Shown: positions 43,515-53,983, counted from the stretch's first letter. The stretch: DNA of 64,000 nt from Gammaproteobacteria bacterium (GCA_024636785.1 JAGXGK010000015.1:140349-204348); one strand, 5' to 3'. Made by a program: numbers and translations. The notes: generated by a model not told the origin, from the sequence alone.

Positions 43515-44585
43515 ATGAATAAAAAAATTGCAGTTCTGCCGGGTGACGGCATTGGCGTAGAGATTATCGCTGAAGCGGTTAAGGTGCTGGAGCATCTAAA
43601 GAGCGAAGGCCTCGATGTGGAATTGAGCGAAGCGCCCGTGGGCGGTGCCGGTTACGATGCCGCGGGCAAGCCGTTGCCTGATGAAACCCTGGCGCTGGTG
43701 AAACAGGCCGATGCCATTTTGCTGGGCGCGGTTGGCGGCCCACAGTACGAAAATCTGCCCAGAGAGCTGCGCCCCGAACGGGGTCTGCTGGGTTTGCGCT
43801 CCGAGCTGGGTCTGTTCGCCAATTTGCGCCCCGCGATTTTATATCCCCAGCTGGCCGAGGCCTCCTCATTAAAAGCCGACGTGGTTTCCGGCCTGGATAT
43901 CATGATTGTGCGCGAGCTGACCGGCGGCATCTATTTCGGTGAGCCGCGCGGCATCCGCACTAATGCCGACGGCGAGCGCGAAGGATTTAATACGCTGGTT
44001 TATAGCGAACCGGAAATAGATCGCATTGCTCGTGTTGCCTTTGATATCGCCATGAAGCGTGGCAAGCAACTGTGTTCAGTGGATAAGGCTAATGTGCTGG
44101 AAGTCTCCGAACTGTGGCGCGAAGTGGTGAAGAATGTCGGCGCGGAATACGACGAAGTCGAGCTCAGCCACATGTATGTCGATAACGCCGCCATGCAGCT
44201 GGTGAAATGGCCGAAACAGTTTGATGTCATGGTTACCAAAAACATGTTTGGTGATATTCTTTCCGATGCCGCAGCCATGCTCACCGGTTCAATCGGCATG
44301 CTGCCCTCGGCCTCACTGGATGCTAACAGCAAGGGCATGTACGAGCCGATTCACGGCTCGGCGCCGGATATCGCCGGCAAGGGCGTGGCCAATCCGTTGG
44401 CCACCATTTTATCGGTGGCGATGATGTTGCGTTACAGTCTGGATGAGCCAGTGCTGGCCGACAGGATTGACGCCGCCGTCGGGCGCGTGCTCGACAAGGG
44501 CCTGCGCACACCGGATATTATGACGGCCGGTGGCAGACAGATTGGCACCGTGGAAATGGGTGAGGCTGTTCTGGCGGAGCTTTGA
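43515..44585 (+). CDS. leuB: 3-isopropylmalate dehydrogenase
   Basis: NAD-dependent oxidative decarboxylation of 3-isopropylmalate. The 356-residue protein has [22 protein letters not shown] at the N-terminus, the substrate loop [19 protein letters not shown] and the Asp-containing signature [39 protein letters not shown] marks LeuB rather than tartrate dehydrogenase. It lies 96 bases after the lipoprotein gene and before asd. Together with leuC and leuD it gives three of the four leucine-branch enzymes; leuA is not in the window. Confidence 0.97.
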   Translation: MNKKIAVLPGDGIGVEIIAEAVKVLEHLKSEGLDVELSEAPVGGAGYDAAGKPLPDETLALVKQADAILLGAVGGPQYENLPRELRPERGLLGLRSELGLFANLRPAILYPQLAEASSLKADVVSGLDIMIVRELTGGIYFGEPRGIRTNADGEREGFNTLVYSEPEIDRIARVAFDIAMKRGKQLCSVDKANVLEVSELWREVVKNVGAEYDEVELSHMYVDNAAMQLVKWPKQFDVMVTKNMFGDILSDAAAMLTGSIGMLPSASLDANSKGMYEPIHGSAPDIAGKGVANPLATILSVAMMLRYSLDEPVLADRIDAAVGRVLDKGLRTPDIMTAGGRQIGTVEMGEAVLAEL

Positions 44586-44599
44586 TTATCTATCTATAC

Positions 44600-44629
44600 T
44601 GCACGCATTTTTTAAACCATTTGCGTGCA
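44600..44629 (+). terminator. Hairpin between leuB and asd
   Basis: TGCACGCA (44600-44607) pairs perfectly with TGCGTGCA (44622-44629). The T-run is in the loop and not after the stem, so this is a weak terminator or an mRNA stability element. About 75 bases later asd starts. Confidence 0.45.
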
Positions 44630-44702
44630 TCGGGGAGCAGGGGTTTTGGTTCCCATCCCTCAGTAGCATGGTTTAACAACAAATTTAAGATTGGGGAAAA
44701 TT

Positions 44703-45725
44703 ATGAGTAAAACATTTGATGTTGCAATAGTGGGCGCCACCGGCGCTGTAGGCGAAACCATGCTATCCATTCTGGCTGAGCGTAATTTCCCGGTGGGCAA
44801 GGTGTATGCACTGGCCAGCAGTCGCTCGGCGGGCAAGCGCGTCGAATTCGGCGACAAAATGCTGGTGGTGAGCGATCTGGCGGAGTTTGATTTTTCCAAA
44901 GTACAAATCGGCCTGTTTTCCGCGGGTGCCTCCCTTTCTGAAAAGTATGCACCGATCGCTGCTGCCGCCGGTTGCGTCGTCATTGATAACACCTCGCAGT
45001 TTCGTTATGACGAAGAGATTCCGCTGGTGGTGCCGGAAGTCAATCCGCACGCCATCGCGGGCTACAAAAAACACGGCATCATCGCCAATCCTAACTGCTC
45101 TACCATTCAGATGCTGGTGGCTCTGAAGCCAATTTATGATGCAGTGGGTATCACCCGCATCAACGTTGCCACCTATCAGGCGGTTTCCGGTACCGGCAAG
45201 GAGGCGATCTCTGAGCTGGCCAATCAGACGGCGGCGCTGCTGAACGGGCAACCGGCTAAATGCGAGGTCTATCCCAAACAGATCGCTTTTAATGCGTTAC
45301 CGCAGATTGATGTATTCATGGATAACGGCTACACCAAGGAAGAGATGAAAATGGTCTGGGAAACACGCAAGATTTTTGAAGATGAGGCCATTATGGTCAA
45401 CCCCACCGCAGTGCGTGTGCCGGTTTTCTACGGCCATTCCGAAGCGATACACATTGAAACGCGCGACAAGGTCAGTGTGGAAAGAGTGTTCGAACTGCTG
45501 ACAGCGGCTGATGGCGTGACTGTTCTGGATGAGCATAAGGATGGCGGTTATCCCACAGCAGTGACTGAAGGCGTTAACAGCGACCCGGTTTATGTAGGGC
45601 GTATTCGTGAGGATATTTCTCATGAAAAGGGCGTCGATATGTGGGTAGTTTCGGACAATGTCAGGAAGGGCGCTGCATTAAATAGCGTACAAATTGCTGA
45701 AATTTTGATAAAAGAATATTTATAA
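44703..45725 (+). CDS. asd: Aspartate-semialdehyde dehydrogenase
   Basis: 340-residue NADPH-dependent enzyme that reduces aspartyl phosphate to aspartate semialdehyde, the branch point to lysine, threonine and methionine. The N-terminus DVAIVGATGAVGETMLSIL binds NADP, the catalytic Cys is in IIANPNCSTIQMLVAL and the catalytic His in VFYGHSEAIHIET. The start is ATG 44703 with GGGG upstream; the track start (44691) is a TTG. Aspartate semialdehyde is also the product of the ectoine-degrading doeD in this window, giving the two pathways a shared intermediate. Confidence 0.97.
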   Translation: MSKTFDVAIVGATGAVGETMLSILAERNFPVGKVYALASSRSAGKRVEFGDKMLVVSDLAEFDFSKVQIGLFSAGASLSEKYAPIAAAAGCVVIDNTSQFRYDEEIPLVVPEVNPHAIAGYKKHGIIANPNCSTIQMLVALKPIYDAVGITRINVATYQAVSGTGKEAISELANQTAALLNGQPAKCEVYPKQIAFNALPQIDVFMDNGYTKEEMKMVWETRKIFEDEAIMVNPTAVRVPVFYGHSEAIHIETRDKVSVERVFELLTAADGVTVLDEHKDGGYPTAVTEGVNSDPVYVGRIREDISHEKGVDMWVVSDNVRKGAALNSVQIAEILIKEYL

Positions 45726-45857
45726 CCTATAGTTAGGCCAGTAAAGTTAATGTGTCTTCTTAAGGTGCATGATTAGAATAACAACAATAAAAGCTGTTGA
45801 CCAGGAACGAAATGCGGTGAGTTCCTGTGAGAAAAGAGCAAATAAAGGGGAAATGCA

Positions 45858-48827
45858 GTGCGTAAATTGATCTTTACCTTAGCGTTCGGGACGATATTAC
45901 TTCCCAGTCATGGATTTGCTCTGGGGCTGGGCGAAATTGAAGTCAATTCGGCGTTAAATCAAAAGCTTGCTGCTCGTATAGATCTGCTTTCAGCAGCGCC
46001 CGAAGAAGCTGAATCGTTGCTAATCAGTCTGGGTTCGCGGGAAGAATTTTTGCGCGCGGGACTGGATCGCCCCATGGTATTGAACACGCTGAAATTCGAT
46101 ACTCGAGTTGAAAATGGTGATGTCTTTGTTGATGTCACTTCGCCTAAACCTATTCGTGAGCCCTTCCTGAATTTTCTCCTAGAAGTCGATTGGCCTCAGG
46201 GCCATTTGATTCGTGAATACACCATTCTGCTCGATCCGCCTGTATTTATGGGTCGCCGGGACAGCCAGGCGGCACCTGCTTCAGGCCGCCCTGCCATGCA
46301 GGCTGCGGACAGCCGGGCTCCATCGACCGGTGCTTCCGTCCCTGCCGCATCGGCTCCGGCGCCAATAGCTGCTGAAGCCTATGCGCCGAAATCCACACCG
46401 TCGAGCAGTTATGCCGCACCGGCGGAACGGCGTGTGCAGGAGGGAGATACCGCCTGGAGTCTGGCTAACAGCATGAGGCCCGATGCCTCCGTTTCCACCC
46501 AGCAAATGCTGCTGGCGCTGTTACGGGCTAATCCGGGCGCGTTCATTAATGACAACATCAACGGTCTTAAACGGGGTTATATTCTGCGCACGCCCGATGC
46601 CGGCGACATTAAGGTGGTCAGCAGCGAGGAAGCCCGGGCGATAGTGCGCCAGCAGAATGCCATGTGGCGTGAATATCAGCAGTCCTCGGTCAGCGACGAA
46701 CCGGCTTCCGCTCTTAATGATGATCGCAGCAAGCCGGATTCCGGCTCTACCGTCGCTACCAGTAATAATTCACGTCTCGCTATCGTCAGTGCCGGCACCG
46801 GTTCTTCCGCGGAGAACGAAAGCAAAAACCCATCCGAGCTGAGTGCCAGTGAGTTGCGTGAGCAACTGGCACTAGCGCGTGAACGTATTGAGACCGAACG
46901 GGTAGAAAAAGAGAACCTGCAGAAGCAGGTAAGCTCCTTAGGCCGGCAGGTGGATAAGATGAAGAGCTTGCTGTCCATCGAAGATGACGCTCTGGCGGAA
47001 ATTCAGTCTGTTGGTATGTCATCCGAAGAGATGAACGCTGTCGATCAAGCCGCGGAAGTCGCTGATGAAAAAGCGGTAACGGAAATCGATGCGGAGATCA
47101 AAGCACAGGATACATTGAAGACTGAGACGGAAGATGAAGCCGCCGAGATTGTTGCTGACGGCGAAGCAGTATTTACAGACGAAGCGTCGGAGCCGGTTGC
47201 GGTGGTCGCTCCGGATACTGAGCTCATGATGGACGAAGCGACATCGGCTGAGTCTGACTATGTCCAGAAAAAAGACACAAGCCTGATTGGTACCCTGCTC
47301 GACAACAGAATGCTGCTTGCTGGCCTGTTGCTGCTGCTGCTGATTATTGGCGCTCTCGCCTATCTGGTTAAGCGTCGCCGCAATAACGCCTCTGATGAAG
47401 CTGAAGAATCCGGCAATAGCAGGGCTTTCGCAGTCAGCGAGGAAAATGCGCTGGAAGATGTTGCTGACACTATTGACGCTGAATCGATTGATGAGGTAGT
47501 GAGCGATGAAGAAGTCAAAGCCTCCATGGCCGAAGCGGAGTCTAAAGAAGAAGAGTTTGATGCTGAAACGACCATGATTCTGTCTTCCGATACCGATTCC
47601 GACGTGACCAGCGAGAATGAGTTTCAGGCCGAGGAGCCGGATGATGTGCTGGCAGAGGCCGATGTCTACCTGGCTTATGGGATTTATCAGCAGGCTGAAG
47701 AGCTGCTGGAAGCGGCGATTGCAGAGTATCCGGACAAGGACTCATACCGGGTCAAGCTGGCAGAGACCTTTTTTGCGAGCAAGAATGCCAAAGCCTTAGA
47801 GAAACTGGGCGTAGAGATGAAGCAGCGCCTGGGTGATGAAGAGAGCCCTGCCTGGATCAAAGTGGCGGCAATGGGCAAGGAGCTATGTCCTGATGCCGAG
47901 GTATTCCAGCAGGCCGATCTGGATATCGATCTGGACATTAATGACCTGATGCCCAAATCACCTGAACCCATGGATTTTGATCTGGGCGATATTGATGACA
48001 GCGGCGCGGATGAAAGTGTACCTGAGCTGGATATGGACTTTGATGCACCACTGGATGATTCGAGCGAAGAGAATAACTTCGATTTGCCCTCTCTGGAAGA
48101 GACCCCCGACGAACTCGAATTTGATCTAAGTGAAACCGATGCTATAGAAGAAGCTCCGGCAGAAACATCTGCTCTGGAAGATTTGGAAGAGCCTGAAGCG
48201 CTGGATGAGCTTGAGTTCGATATGAGTGAAGCAGCCACTGAGGAAACTGAGACAGAGGACGTGGCCACGGAACTCTCCTTTGATGATGACGAAGAAGAGG
48301 AATTTTCACTCGATATTGAAGCTTCAGAGCTTGATCTGGAAGATTCAGCTGAAACTGATGAAGCGGATCTGAATTTTGATATGCCCATGGATGCCGCAAC
48401 TGAAACTGAAGAAGCCGTAGCGGTCAACGAGACGGAAGAAAAAGATGATGGGCTGGACATGGATTTAAGTACGGACATGTCGGACGAAGTCACACCGGTC
48501 AATAAGACGGAAGAAAAAGATGACGCGCTGGACATGGACTTCAGTCTGGATATGTCGGAAGAAGGTGACGTGGAAACCGAAGAGGGCGAGTTTGACCTTT
48601 CCGCCGAAGCCGCTGACTATGATCTTTCGGATGACGATGATCAGGGAGGCATGGATCTGACAGAGCCATTGGATGCAGATGAAATCAATACCAAGCTGGA
48701 TCTGGCCAGGGCCTATCTGGATATGGGCGACCATGAAGGCGCGCGCGATATCCTCGAAGAAGTAGTGGAAGGCGGCAATGCCGAGCAGAAGAAGGAGGCA
48801 GAAGATTTAATGGCGCAGGCAGGTTAG
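45858..48827 (+). CDS. fimV: FimV/HubP family polar landmark protein
   Basis: 989-residue inner-membrane protein that organises the cell pole, type IV pili and chemotaxis components in related bacteria. Signal peptide (residues 1-21) is followed by the FimV N-terminal domain (GLGEIEVNSALNQKLAARIDLL), a LysM domain (VQEGDTAWSLANSM...), a coiled coil (ELREQLALARERIETERVEKE), and TM helix MLLAGLLLLLLIIGALAYLV at about 477-498. The long C-terminus is extremely acidic (many DLD/EED stretches) with TPR-like pieces and ends in the FimV C-terminal motif TKLDLARAYLDMGDHEGARDIL. The start is GTG with AAAGGGG eight bases upstream. A terminator follows. Confidence 0.95.
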   Translation: MRKLIFTLAFGTILLPSHGFALGLGEIEVNSALNQKLAARIDLLSAAPEEAESLLISLGSREEFLRAGLDRPMVLNTLKFDTRVENGDVFVDVTSPKPIREPFLNFLLEVDWPQGHLIREYTILLDPPVFMGRRDSQAAPASGRPAMQAADSRAPSTGASVPAASAPAPIAAEAYAPKSTPSSSYAAPAERRVQEGDTAWSLANSMRPDASVSTQQMLLALLRANPGAFINDNINGLKRGYILRTPDAGDIKVVSSEEARAIVRQQNAMWREYQQSSVSDEPASALNDDRSKPDSGSTVATSNNSRLAIVSAGTGSSAENESKNPSELSASELREQLALARERIETERVEKENLQKQVSSLGRQVDKMKSLLSIEDDALAEIQSVGMSSEEMNAVDQAAEVADEKAVTEIDAEIKAQDTLKTETEDEAAEIVADGEAVFTDEASEPVAVVAPDTELMMDEATSAESDYVQKKDTSLIGTLLDNRMLLAGLLLLLLIIGALAYLVKRRRNNASDEAEESGNSRAFAVSEENALEDVADTIDAESIDEVVSDEEVKASMAEAESKEEEFDAETTMILSSDTDSDVTSENEFQAEEPDDVLAEADVYLAYGIYQQAEELLEAAIAEYPDKDSYRVKLAETFFASKNAKALEKLGVEMKQRLGDEESPAWIKVAAMGKELCPDAEVFQQADLDIDLDINDLMPKSPEPMDFDLGDIDDSGADESVPELDMDFDAPLDDSSEENNFDLPSLEETPDELEFDLSETDAIEEAPAETSALEDLEEPEALDELEFDMSEAATEETETEDVATELSFDDDEEEEFSLDIEASELDLEDSAETDEADLNFDMPMDAATETEEAVAVNETEEKDDGLDMDLSTDMSDEVTPVNKTEEKDDALDMDFSLDMSEEGDVETEEGEFDLSAEAADYDLSDDDDQGGMDLTEPLDADEINTKLDLARAYLDMGDHEGARDILEEVVEGGNAEQKKEAEDLMAQAG

Positions 48828-48871
48828 TCTTAAACCTAAAGCTTCGAAAATACGGGCTTATCGTTTAAAAT

Positions 48872-48904
48872 AAAAACGGCATCTTAAATAGGTGCCGTTT
48901 TTAT
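48872..48904 (+). terminator. Rho-independent terminator after fimV
   Basis: AAAAACGGCA pairs with TGCCGTTTTT around a loop of about 11 bases, 45 bases after the fimV stop. The T-rich right arm provides the T-run. Confidence 0.88.
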
Positions 48905-49157
48905 TGGTATTTTAGAAAAAAATATTCACCGCAGAGGGCGCAGATTTAAACAAAAGCATTCACCGCAGAGGCGCAGAGACGCGGAGAAACCTTTGTTTTT
49001 TATTTATCATTTAACATCAATCTTGTGCATGGTAAACGTTAAGGTAAGCAATCGGTTTTTGAATAAATCTACTACGGCTTTTCTCTGCGCCTCCGCGCCT
49101 CTGCGGTGAAAAAAGGTTTTAGTCACCATATACAAATTCAAGTCAGAACAATTCAAA
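48905..49157. repeat. Interspersed GCAGAGGCGCAGAG repeat, inverted pair (element P2)
   Basis: The gap between fimV and truA holds two direct copies (TTCACCGCAGAGGGCGCAG at 48924 and TTCACCGCAGAGGCGCAGAG at about 48959) and one inverted copy (CTCTGCGCCTCCGCGCCTCT, 49083-49102) followed by GCGGTGAA. The outer arms can pair over about 28 bp with a loop of about 90 bases. truA has no ribosome site clearer than the A-rich leader. Confidence 0.8.
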
Positions 49158-49949
49158 ATGACAACATCACGCATCGCTATCGGCATTGAATATAATGGCA
49201 GCCATTTTAATGGCTGGCAGATTCAGGCGCGCGATGCCCGCACCGTTCAGCATGAAGTGCAGCAGGCGCTGAGCAGGATTGCGGTGCATCCGGTGAGTCT
49301 GATCTGTGCCGGGCGCACCGATACCGGGGTGCATGCCACGGCGCAGGTGGCGCATTTTGATACCAGCGTCGAGCGTGAGCTCAAGGCCTGGGTGATGGGC
49401 GGGAACAATCATCTGCCTGAAGATGTCAGCATTATATGGGCGAAAAAAGTCGACGAAAATTTCAGCGCACGCTTCAGCGCGACCCGGCGCAGCTATCGCT
49501 ATGTGATTTTGAATCGCCTCGCCAGAACCGCGATACACAGCAAACAGGTGACCTGGATTTACGATACTCTGGATGTCGCGCTCATGCACGAAGCGGCGCA
49601 GGCGCTGCTGGGCGAACAGGATTTTTCCGCCTTTCGATCATCCAAATGTCAGGCCAGCCATGCGCACCGGATCATGAATTCGGTTCACGTATTCCGCGAA
49701 GGTGAGTATATTTATCTGGACATCTGCGCCAATGCTTTTCTGCACCACATGGTGCGTAATCTAGTCGGTTCATTGCTGATGATCGGCAGGGGTGAACGGC
49801 CGGTAAGCTGGATGGGGGAGCTGCTGAAACTGAAAGACCGGACTCAGGCCGGACCCACTGCGGCGGCGGCGGGGCTGTATCTGGTTGCGGTACAATACCC
49901 GCAGGAATATGACCTGCCATCCACTGGCTTTTTGCCGCGATTTGCTTAA
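49158..49949 (+). CDS. truA: tRNA pseudouridine(38-40) synthase
   Basis: Makes pseudouridine at positions 38-40 of tRNA anticodon arms. The 263-residue protein has the catalytic Asp in CAGRTDTGVHATAQVAHF and the family segments IGIEYNGSHFNGWQ, FSARFSATRRSYRYVI and FLHHMVRNLVGSLLMIGRG. Start MTTSRIAIGIEYNG is family-like. It is the first gene after the fimV terminator, followed by trpF after 34 bases, in the order truA-trpF that is conserved in Pseudomonas. Confidence 0.97.
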   Translation: MTTSRIAIGIEYNGSHFNGWQIQARDARTVQHEVQQALSRIAVHPVSLICAGRTDTGVHATAQVAHFDTSVERELKAWVMGGNNHLPEDVSIIWAKKVDENFSARFSATRRSYRYVILNRLARTAIHSKQVTWIYDTLDVALMHEAAQALLGEQDFSAFRSSKCQASHAHRIMNSVHVFREGEYIYLDICANAFLHHMVRNLVGSLLMIGRGERPVSWMGELLKLKDRTQAGPTAAAAGLYLVAVQYPQEYDLPSTGFLPRFA

Positions 49950-49982
49950 CTGCAGGATAACTTTGCTTAACTACAGGATAAC
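49941..49982. repeat. 21-bp tandem duplication at the truA-trpF junction
   Basis: TTTGCTTAACTGCAGGATAA plus C (49941-49961) is followed directly by the same 21 bases with one change (A for G, 49962-49982). Each copy contains a TAA (the first is the truA stop) and an AGGATA that serves as ribosome site; the second copy places it right before the trpF ATG. Confidence 0.92.
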
Positions 49983-49983
49983 T

Positions 49984-50628
49984 ATGTCTTATACGCGTGT
50001 TAAAGTATGCGGAATTACCCGAACAGAAGATGCGCTGCACGCGGCAGCCGAAGGCGTGGATGCCATCGGTCTGGTTTTTTACCCGAAAAGTCCGCGTTTT
50101 ATTAGCGCCAGTCAGGCCGCCGATATCTGTCGCAGTCTGCCGGCATTTGTCACCAGTGTGGCGCTGTTCAAAGATGCTGATGCCGAAACGGTGCAGCAGG
50201 TGCTGGCGCAGGTGCCGGTCGATCTGTTGCAATTTCACGGCAGTGAGAGCGCCGAATACTGCCGTCAATTTGGCCGACCCTATATCAAGGCATTGGGGAT
50301 GGCGGGTGAATCGGTAGTGCCGAAACGGGTCGAGGCCTATCACGATGCCCGCGGCCTGTTGCTGGACGGCCATGCGCCGGGGGCAGCCGGGGGTGGCGGT
50401 GAGAGTTTTGAATGGAGCCTGATTCCCGCTGATGTGGGCTATCCACTGATACTGGCGGGCGGGCTTGATGCCACCAACGTGGCCGAGGCGATCAGGATCG
50501 TGCGCCCCTATGCCATTGATGTCAGCAGTGGCGTGGAGAGCGACAAGGGCATCAAGGATGCCGCGCTGGTGACGGCATTTATGAACAGGGTGAGACAGGC
50601 GAATCGTGAAATCAATGAAACCAACTGA
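49984..50628 (+). CDS. trpF: Phosphoribosylanthranilate isomerase
   Basis: Third step of tryptophan synthesis: PRA to CdRP, on a TIM barrel of 214 residues. N-terminal catalytic Cys is in [17 protein letters not shown], the general acid Asp in [14 protein letters not shown], and phosphate-binding loops in [14 protein letters not shown]. The start is ATG 49984; the track extends upstream to 49885 through the truA end. Ribosome site AGGATA lies in the duplicated 21-bp unit. trpB follows 23 bases later, so trpF-trpB-trpA is an operon with truA. Confidence 0.96.
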   Translation: MSYTRVKVCGITRTEDALHAAAEGVDAIGLVFYPKSPRFISASQAADICRSLPAFVTSVALFKDADAETVQQVLAQVPVDLLQFHGSESAEYCRQFGRPYIKALGMAGESVVPKRVEAYHDARGLLLDGHAPGAAGGGGESFEWSLIPADVGYPLILAGGLDATNVAEAIRIVRPYAIDVSSGVESDKGIKDAALVTAFMNRVRQANREINETN

Positions 50629-50651
50629 GAAACCAACAGGCACAGGCGAGA

Positions 50652-51872
50652 ATGAGCGACAAAAAAGACAGTATTGATTATTCCAGCATGCCCGATGAGC
50701 GCGGGCACTTCGGCGTGTATGGCGGCTGCTTTGCCTCGGAAACGCTGATGCAGGCACTCGATGAGCTTAAAGAGGCTTATCACAGTTCGATGAGCGACGC
50801 CGATTTTCAGGCGCAGTTTGATGCCGATCTGGCGCACTATGTTGGTCGCCCCAGCCCGCTGTATCACGCCGAACGCCTGTCCAGAGAGACCGGCGGTGCG
50901 CAAATTTATCTCAAGCGCGAAGACCTCAATCACACCGGCGCGCACAAAATCAATAACACCATCGGCCAGGCCCTGCTGGCCAAGGCCATGGGCAAAAAGC
51001 GCGTCATTGCTGAAACCGGTGCCGGTCAGCATGGCGTGGCCACCGCGACGGTCGCGGCCCGCTTTGGCATGGAGTGCGTGGTTTACATGGGCGCCGAAGA
51101 CATCGTGCGTCAGGCACCCAATGTCTATCGCATGAAGTTGCTGGGTGCCACGGTTGTGCCGGTGACCTCGGGTTCAAAAACGCTGAAAGATGCGCTCAAC
51201 GAAGCCATGCGCGACTGGGTCACCAATGTTGACGACACTTTTTATATTATCGGCACGGTGGCCGGGCCGCATCCTTATCCGGCCATGGTGCGCGATTTTC
51301 AGGCCATCATCGGTCGCGAAGCCCGCGAGCAGATACAGCAACAAACCGGGCGACTACCCGATGCGCTGGTGGCCTGTATCGGTGGCGGCTCAAACGCCAT
51401 CGGCCTGTTCCACCCCTTTCTGGCGGATGAGTCGGTGCAAATGTACGGCGTCGAAGCGGCGGGTGAGGGCATCGAAACCGGCCATCATGCCGCACCTTTA
51501 TGTGCCGGCAAACCGGGCGTGCTGCACGGCAACCGCACCTATCTGATGGAAGACGCCGACGGCCAGATCATCGAAACCCATTCGGTCTCCGCCGGTCTGG
51601 ATTACCCCGGCGTCGGCCCCGAGCACGCCTGGCTGAAAGACATCGGCCGCGTCAATTACGATTCGGTGACCGACGAAGAGGCGCTGAAAGCCTTTCATCA
51701 GCTAACCCGTATCGAAGGTATCATTCCGGCGCTGGAATCCAGTCACGCCGTGGCCTATGGCATCAAGCTGGCGGCGCGGATGTCGCCGCAACAAACCATC
51801 ATCGTTAATTTATCGGGACGCGGCGACAAGGACATCAATACCGTCGCTGGGCTGGAAGGTATTGAACTATGA
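50652..51872 (+). CDS. trpB: Tryptophan synthase beta subunit
   Basis: PLP enzyme joining indole and serine. The 406-residue protein has the PLP Lys in [15 protein letters not shown], the glycine-rich phosphate loop [15 protein letters not shown] and the C-terminal [15 protein letters not shown]. The N-terminal [17 protein letters not shown] is typical of TrpB1, the form that works with TrpA. It overlaps trpA by 4 bases (ATGA). In Pseudomonas trpBA is elsewhere, so its place between trpF and accD differs from that genus. Confidence 0.97.
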   Translation: MSDKKDSIDYSSMPDERGHFGVYGGCFASETLMQALDELKEAYHSSMSDADFQAQFDADLAHYVGRPSPLYHAERLSRETGGAQIYLKREDLNHTGAHKINNTIGQALLAKAMGKKRVIAETGAGQHGVATATVAARFGMECVVYMGAEDIVRQAPNVYRMKLLGATVVPVTSGSKTLKDALNEAMRDWVTNVDDTFYIIGTVAGPHPYPAMVRDFQAIIGREAREQIQQQTGRLPDALVACIGGGSNAIGLFHPFLADESVQMYGVEAAGEGIETGHHAAPLCAGKPGVLHGNRTYLMEDADGQIIETHSVSAGLDYPGVGPEHAWLKDIGRVNYDSVTDEEALKAFHQLTRIEGIIPALESSHAVAYGIKLAARMSPQQTIIVNLSGRGDKDINTVAGLEGIEL

Positions 51873-52699
51873 GTCGTCTGCAAGCCTGTTTTGAACGTCT
51901 GAGTGCAGACTCCAGAAAAGCCCTGATTCCCTATGTGATGACCGCCGATCCGGCCCCTGAAGTGACTCTGCCGCTGATGCATGCGATGGTGGCAGCGGGC
52001 GCTGATATCATCGAACTGGGCGCGCCGTTCTCCGATCCCATGGCCGACGGCCCGGTGATACAGGCGGCCGCCGAGCGTTCGCTGGCATTTCATACCAGCC
52101 TGCACAGTGTCTTTGAAACGGCCCGGCAGTTTCGCCAAACCGATACGCAGACACCCATCGTCTTAATGGGCTACCTCAATCCTGTCGAAGTGATGGGCTA
52201 CGAAGCCTTTGCCCGACAGGCCGCTGAAAACGGCATCGATGGTGTCATCACCGTCGATATGCCGCCGGAAGAGGCTGATGAATATGTCGCTGCCCTGCGC
52301 GCCCATCAGCTCGATCCGATTTTCCTGATCGCCCCGACCACCACCGAAGCGCGCATGGAAAAAATCGCCGCCGTGGCCAGCGGCTTTGTCTACTATGTGT
52401 CATTGAAAGGCGTCACCGGTGCCGCCACCCTGGATGTGGCGGGCGTAACTGAGCGGCTGGCGCTGATTCGCAAGCACATTGATCTGCCCATCGGCGTCGG
52501 TTTCGGCATCAGCAATGCCGAAACCGCCGCCAGCGTTTCGCACTGTGCCGATGCAGTGATTGTCGGCAGCGCCATTGTCAATAAAATGGCCGCACAAAAA
52601 GACAATAAGTCTGAACAAACGGCTACAATTGCGAGAAATGTAACAGCTTTGTTACAATCCATGCGTGTAGCGATGGACAGCAACCGAACAAAAGTATAA
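51869..52699 (+). CDS. trpA: Tryptophan synthase alpha subunit
   Basis: Releases indole from indole-3-glycerol phosphate; forms the alpha2-beta2 complex with TrpB. The 276-residue TIM barrel carries catalytic Glu and Asp in [20 protein letters not shown] and phosphate-binding segments in [15 protein letters not shown] and [14 protein letters not shown]. The start overlaps the trpB stop, indicating translational coupling. The C-terminus ([16 protein letters not shown]) ends normally, and accD follows after 47 bases. Confidence 0.96.
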   Translation: MSRLQACFERLSADSRKALIPYVMTADPAPEVTLPLMHAMVAAGADIIELGAPFSDPMADGPVIQAAAERSLAFHTSLHSVFETARQFRQTDTQTPIVLMGYLNPVEVMGYEAFARQAAENGIDGVITVDMPPEEADEYVAALRAHQLDPIFLIAPTTTEARMEKIAAVASGFVYYVSLKGVTGAATLDVAGVTERLALIRKHIDLPIGVGFGISNAETAASVSHCADAVIVGSAIVNKMAAQKDNKSEQTATIARNVTALLQSMRVAMDSNRTKV

Positions 52700-52746
52700 T
52701 TTGCCTGCAAGGGCCGCAATCGGGTGACCATGAGAGGACCCAACAC

Positions 52747-53619
52747 ATGAGCTGGTTTGAAAAATTAATGCCGTCACGAATTCGTACCGAAGTGACGAAT
52801 AAAGGCACCGTGCCCGAAGGGCTGTGGACCAAATGTACCTCATGCAGCGCCGTGCTATACCGTGCCGAGTTAGAGCGTAATCAGGATGTCTGTCCCAAGT
52901 GTAATCAGCACATGCGCATTTTCGGACGTCGTCGGCTGGATCTGTTTCTGGATGAATCGCCGCGCGAAGAGATCGCCAATAATCTCATGCCCATTGATAA
53001 GTACAAGTTCAAGGATTCTAAAAAATATAAAGACCGCCTTCTGATCGCGCAGAAAAACACCGGTGAAAAAGATGCGCTGATTACCATGAAAGGCAAGGTG
53101 AAAGGTGTCGAGGTGGTTGCGGCGGCTTTCGATTTCCGTTTTATGGGCGGCTCCATGGGCTCGGTCGTCGGTGAGAAATTTGTCCGCGCCGTGAATGTGT
53201 CGCTGGCGGAAAACATCCCCTTCATCTGCTTTTCCGCTTCGGGCGGTGCACGTATGCAGGAAGCGTTGCATTCGCTGATGCAGATGGCGAAAACCAGCGC
53301 GGTACTGGCCAAACTGGCGAAGCAGAGAGTGCCCTATATTTCCGTACTCACCGACCCGACTATGGGCGGTGTCTCGGCGAGCTTCGCCATGCTGGGCGAT
53401 GTCAATATTGCTGAACCCAAGGCCCTGATCGGTTTTGCCGGTCCGCGCGTAATCGAGCAGACCGTGCGTGAACAGTTGCCGGAAGGCTTCCAGCGCAGCG
53501 AGTTTCTGCTGGATCATGGCGCGATTGATATGATCGTCGATCGCCGCGACCTGCGTGATCGCATCGCCAGTCTGTGTCTTATGCTATCAAACCGCCCCGC
53601 CACTCAGTCTATTAGCTAG
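52747..53619 (+). CDS. accD: Acetyl-CoA carboxylase carboxyltransferase beta subunit
   Basis: Transfers the carboxyl group from biotin to acetyl-CoA, with AccA. The 290-residue protein has the N-terminal zinc ribbon [29 protein letters not shown] and the crotonase-like core [38 protein letters not shown] and [37 protein letters not shown] lies eleven bases before the ATG. The stop codon TAG at 53617 is the first three bases of MITE C, so the C-terminal end ([10 protein letters not shown]) may be set by that insertion; the protein is slightly shorter than E. coli AccD. Confidence 0.96.
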   Translation: MSWFEKLMPSRIRTEVTNKGTVPEGLWTKCTSCSAVLYRAELERNQDVCPKCNQHMRIFGRRRLDLFLDESPREEIANNLMPIDKYKFKDSKKYKDRLLIAQKNTGEKDALITMKGKVKGVEVVAAAFDFRFMGGSMGSVVGEKFVRAVNVSLAENIPFICFSASGGARMQEALHSLMQMAKTSAVLAKLAKQRVPYISVLTDPTMGGVSASFAMLGDVNIAEPKALIGFAGPRVIEQTVREQLPEGFQRSEFLLDHGAIDMIVDRRDLRDRIASLCLMLSNRPATQSIS

Positions 53620-53853
53620 GAGCCTGACAGAGGATAGACAGTCTTACTGCGGAACTGCGATTTTGGTCATATTTCCCGATCATTATATTCCGGGCTTCCT
53701 GCCCTCCACCCTGCGGGCCGGTCTGACGACCGTTCCCCTGAACTCCCGGCTCAGTGGTCGTTAAATAGCGCAACTATTCGCCTCAAATGATCGAAAAATC
53801 TGACTCAAAATCACCGCTCCTCGCTACAGACGCTATTCTCGGTCAGGCTCCTA
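53617..53853. mobile_element. MITE-like palindromic element C at the accD stop codon
   Basis: 237 bp flanked by terminal inverted repeats: TAGGAGCCTGACAGAGGATA at the left and TAGGAGCCTGACCGAGAATA read inward from the right. Similarity continues for about 65 bp (CGATTTTG... and GATCATT on both sides). The middle contains GAATAGTTGCGCTATT-like sequence shared with MITE B. No transposase gene. Confidence 0.85.
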
Positions 53854-53983
53854 TGCCCGGTTCACTTTCGCATCGTCGCTACGATGTGAAAGTGAGTCAA
53901 AAACCGCTGATTTCGTCTCCTTCTATTATCGATCTTCCACCCTTTTATGATTTCCTCTGCGACCTCTGCGCTAAAACGCCGTT
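53854..53983. other. Spacer between MITE C and folC
   Basis: Contains a 14-bp hairpin, TCACTTTCGCATCG (53862-53875) with CGATGTGAAAGTGA (53882-53895), one G-T pair, and then one copy of the interspersed repeat (CCTCTGCGACCTCTGCGCTA, about 53953). folC has no clear ribosome site after it. Confidence 0.6.

Noticed and set aside
44586-44702. A lysine or SAM riboswitch in the asd leader
   Set aside because: The leader is only about 115 bases, and no conserved riboswitch core was seen beyond a simple 8-bp hairpin.
47687-48535. 282-codon minus-strand Ser-rich ORF inside fimV
   Set aside because: Antisense of the acidic FimV C-terminus; GAA/GAT codons read backwards give Ser/Phe. A known artefact.
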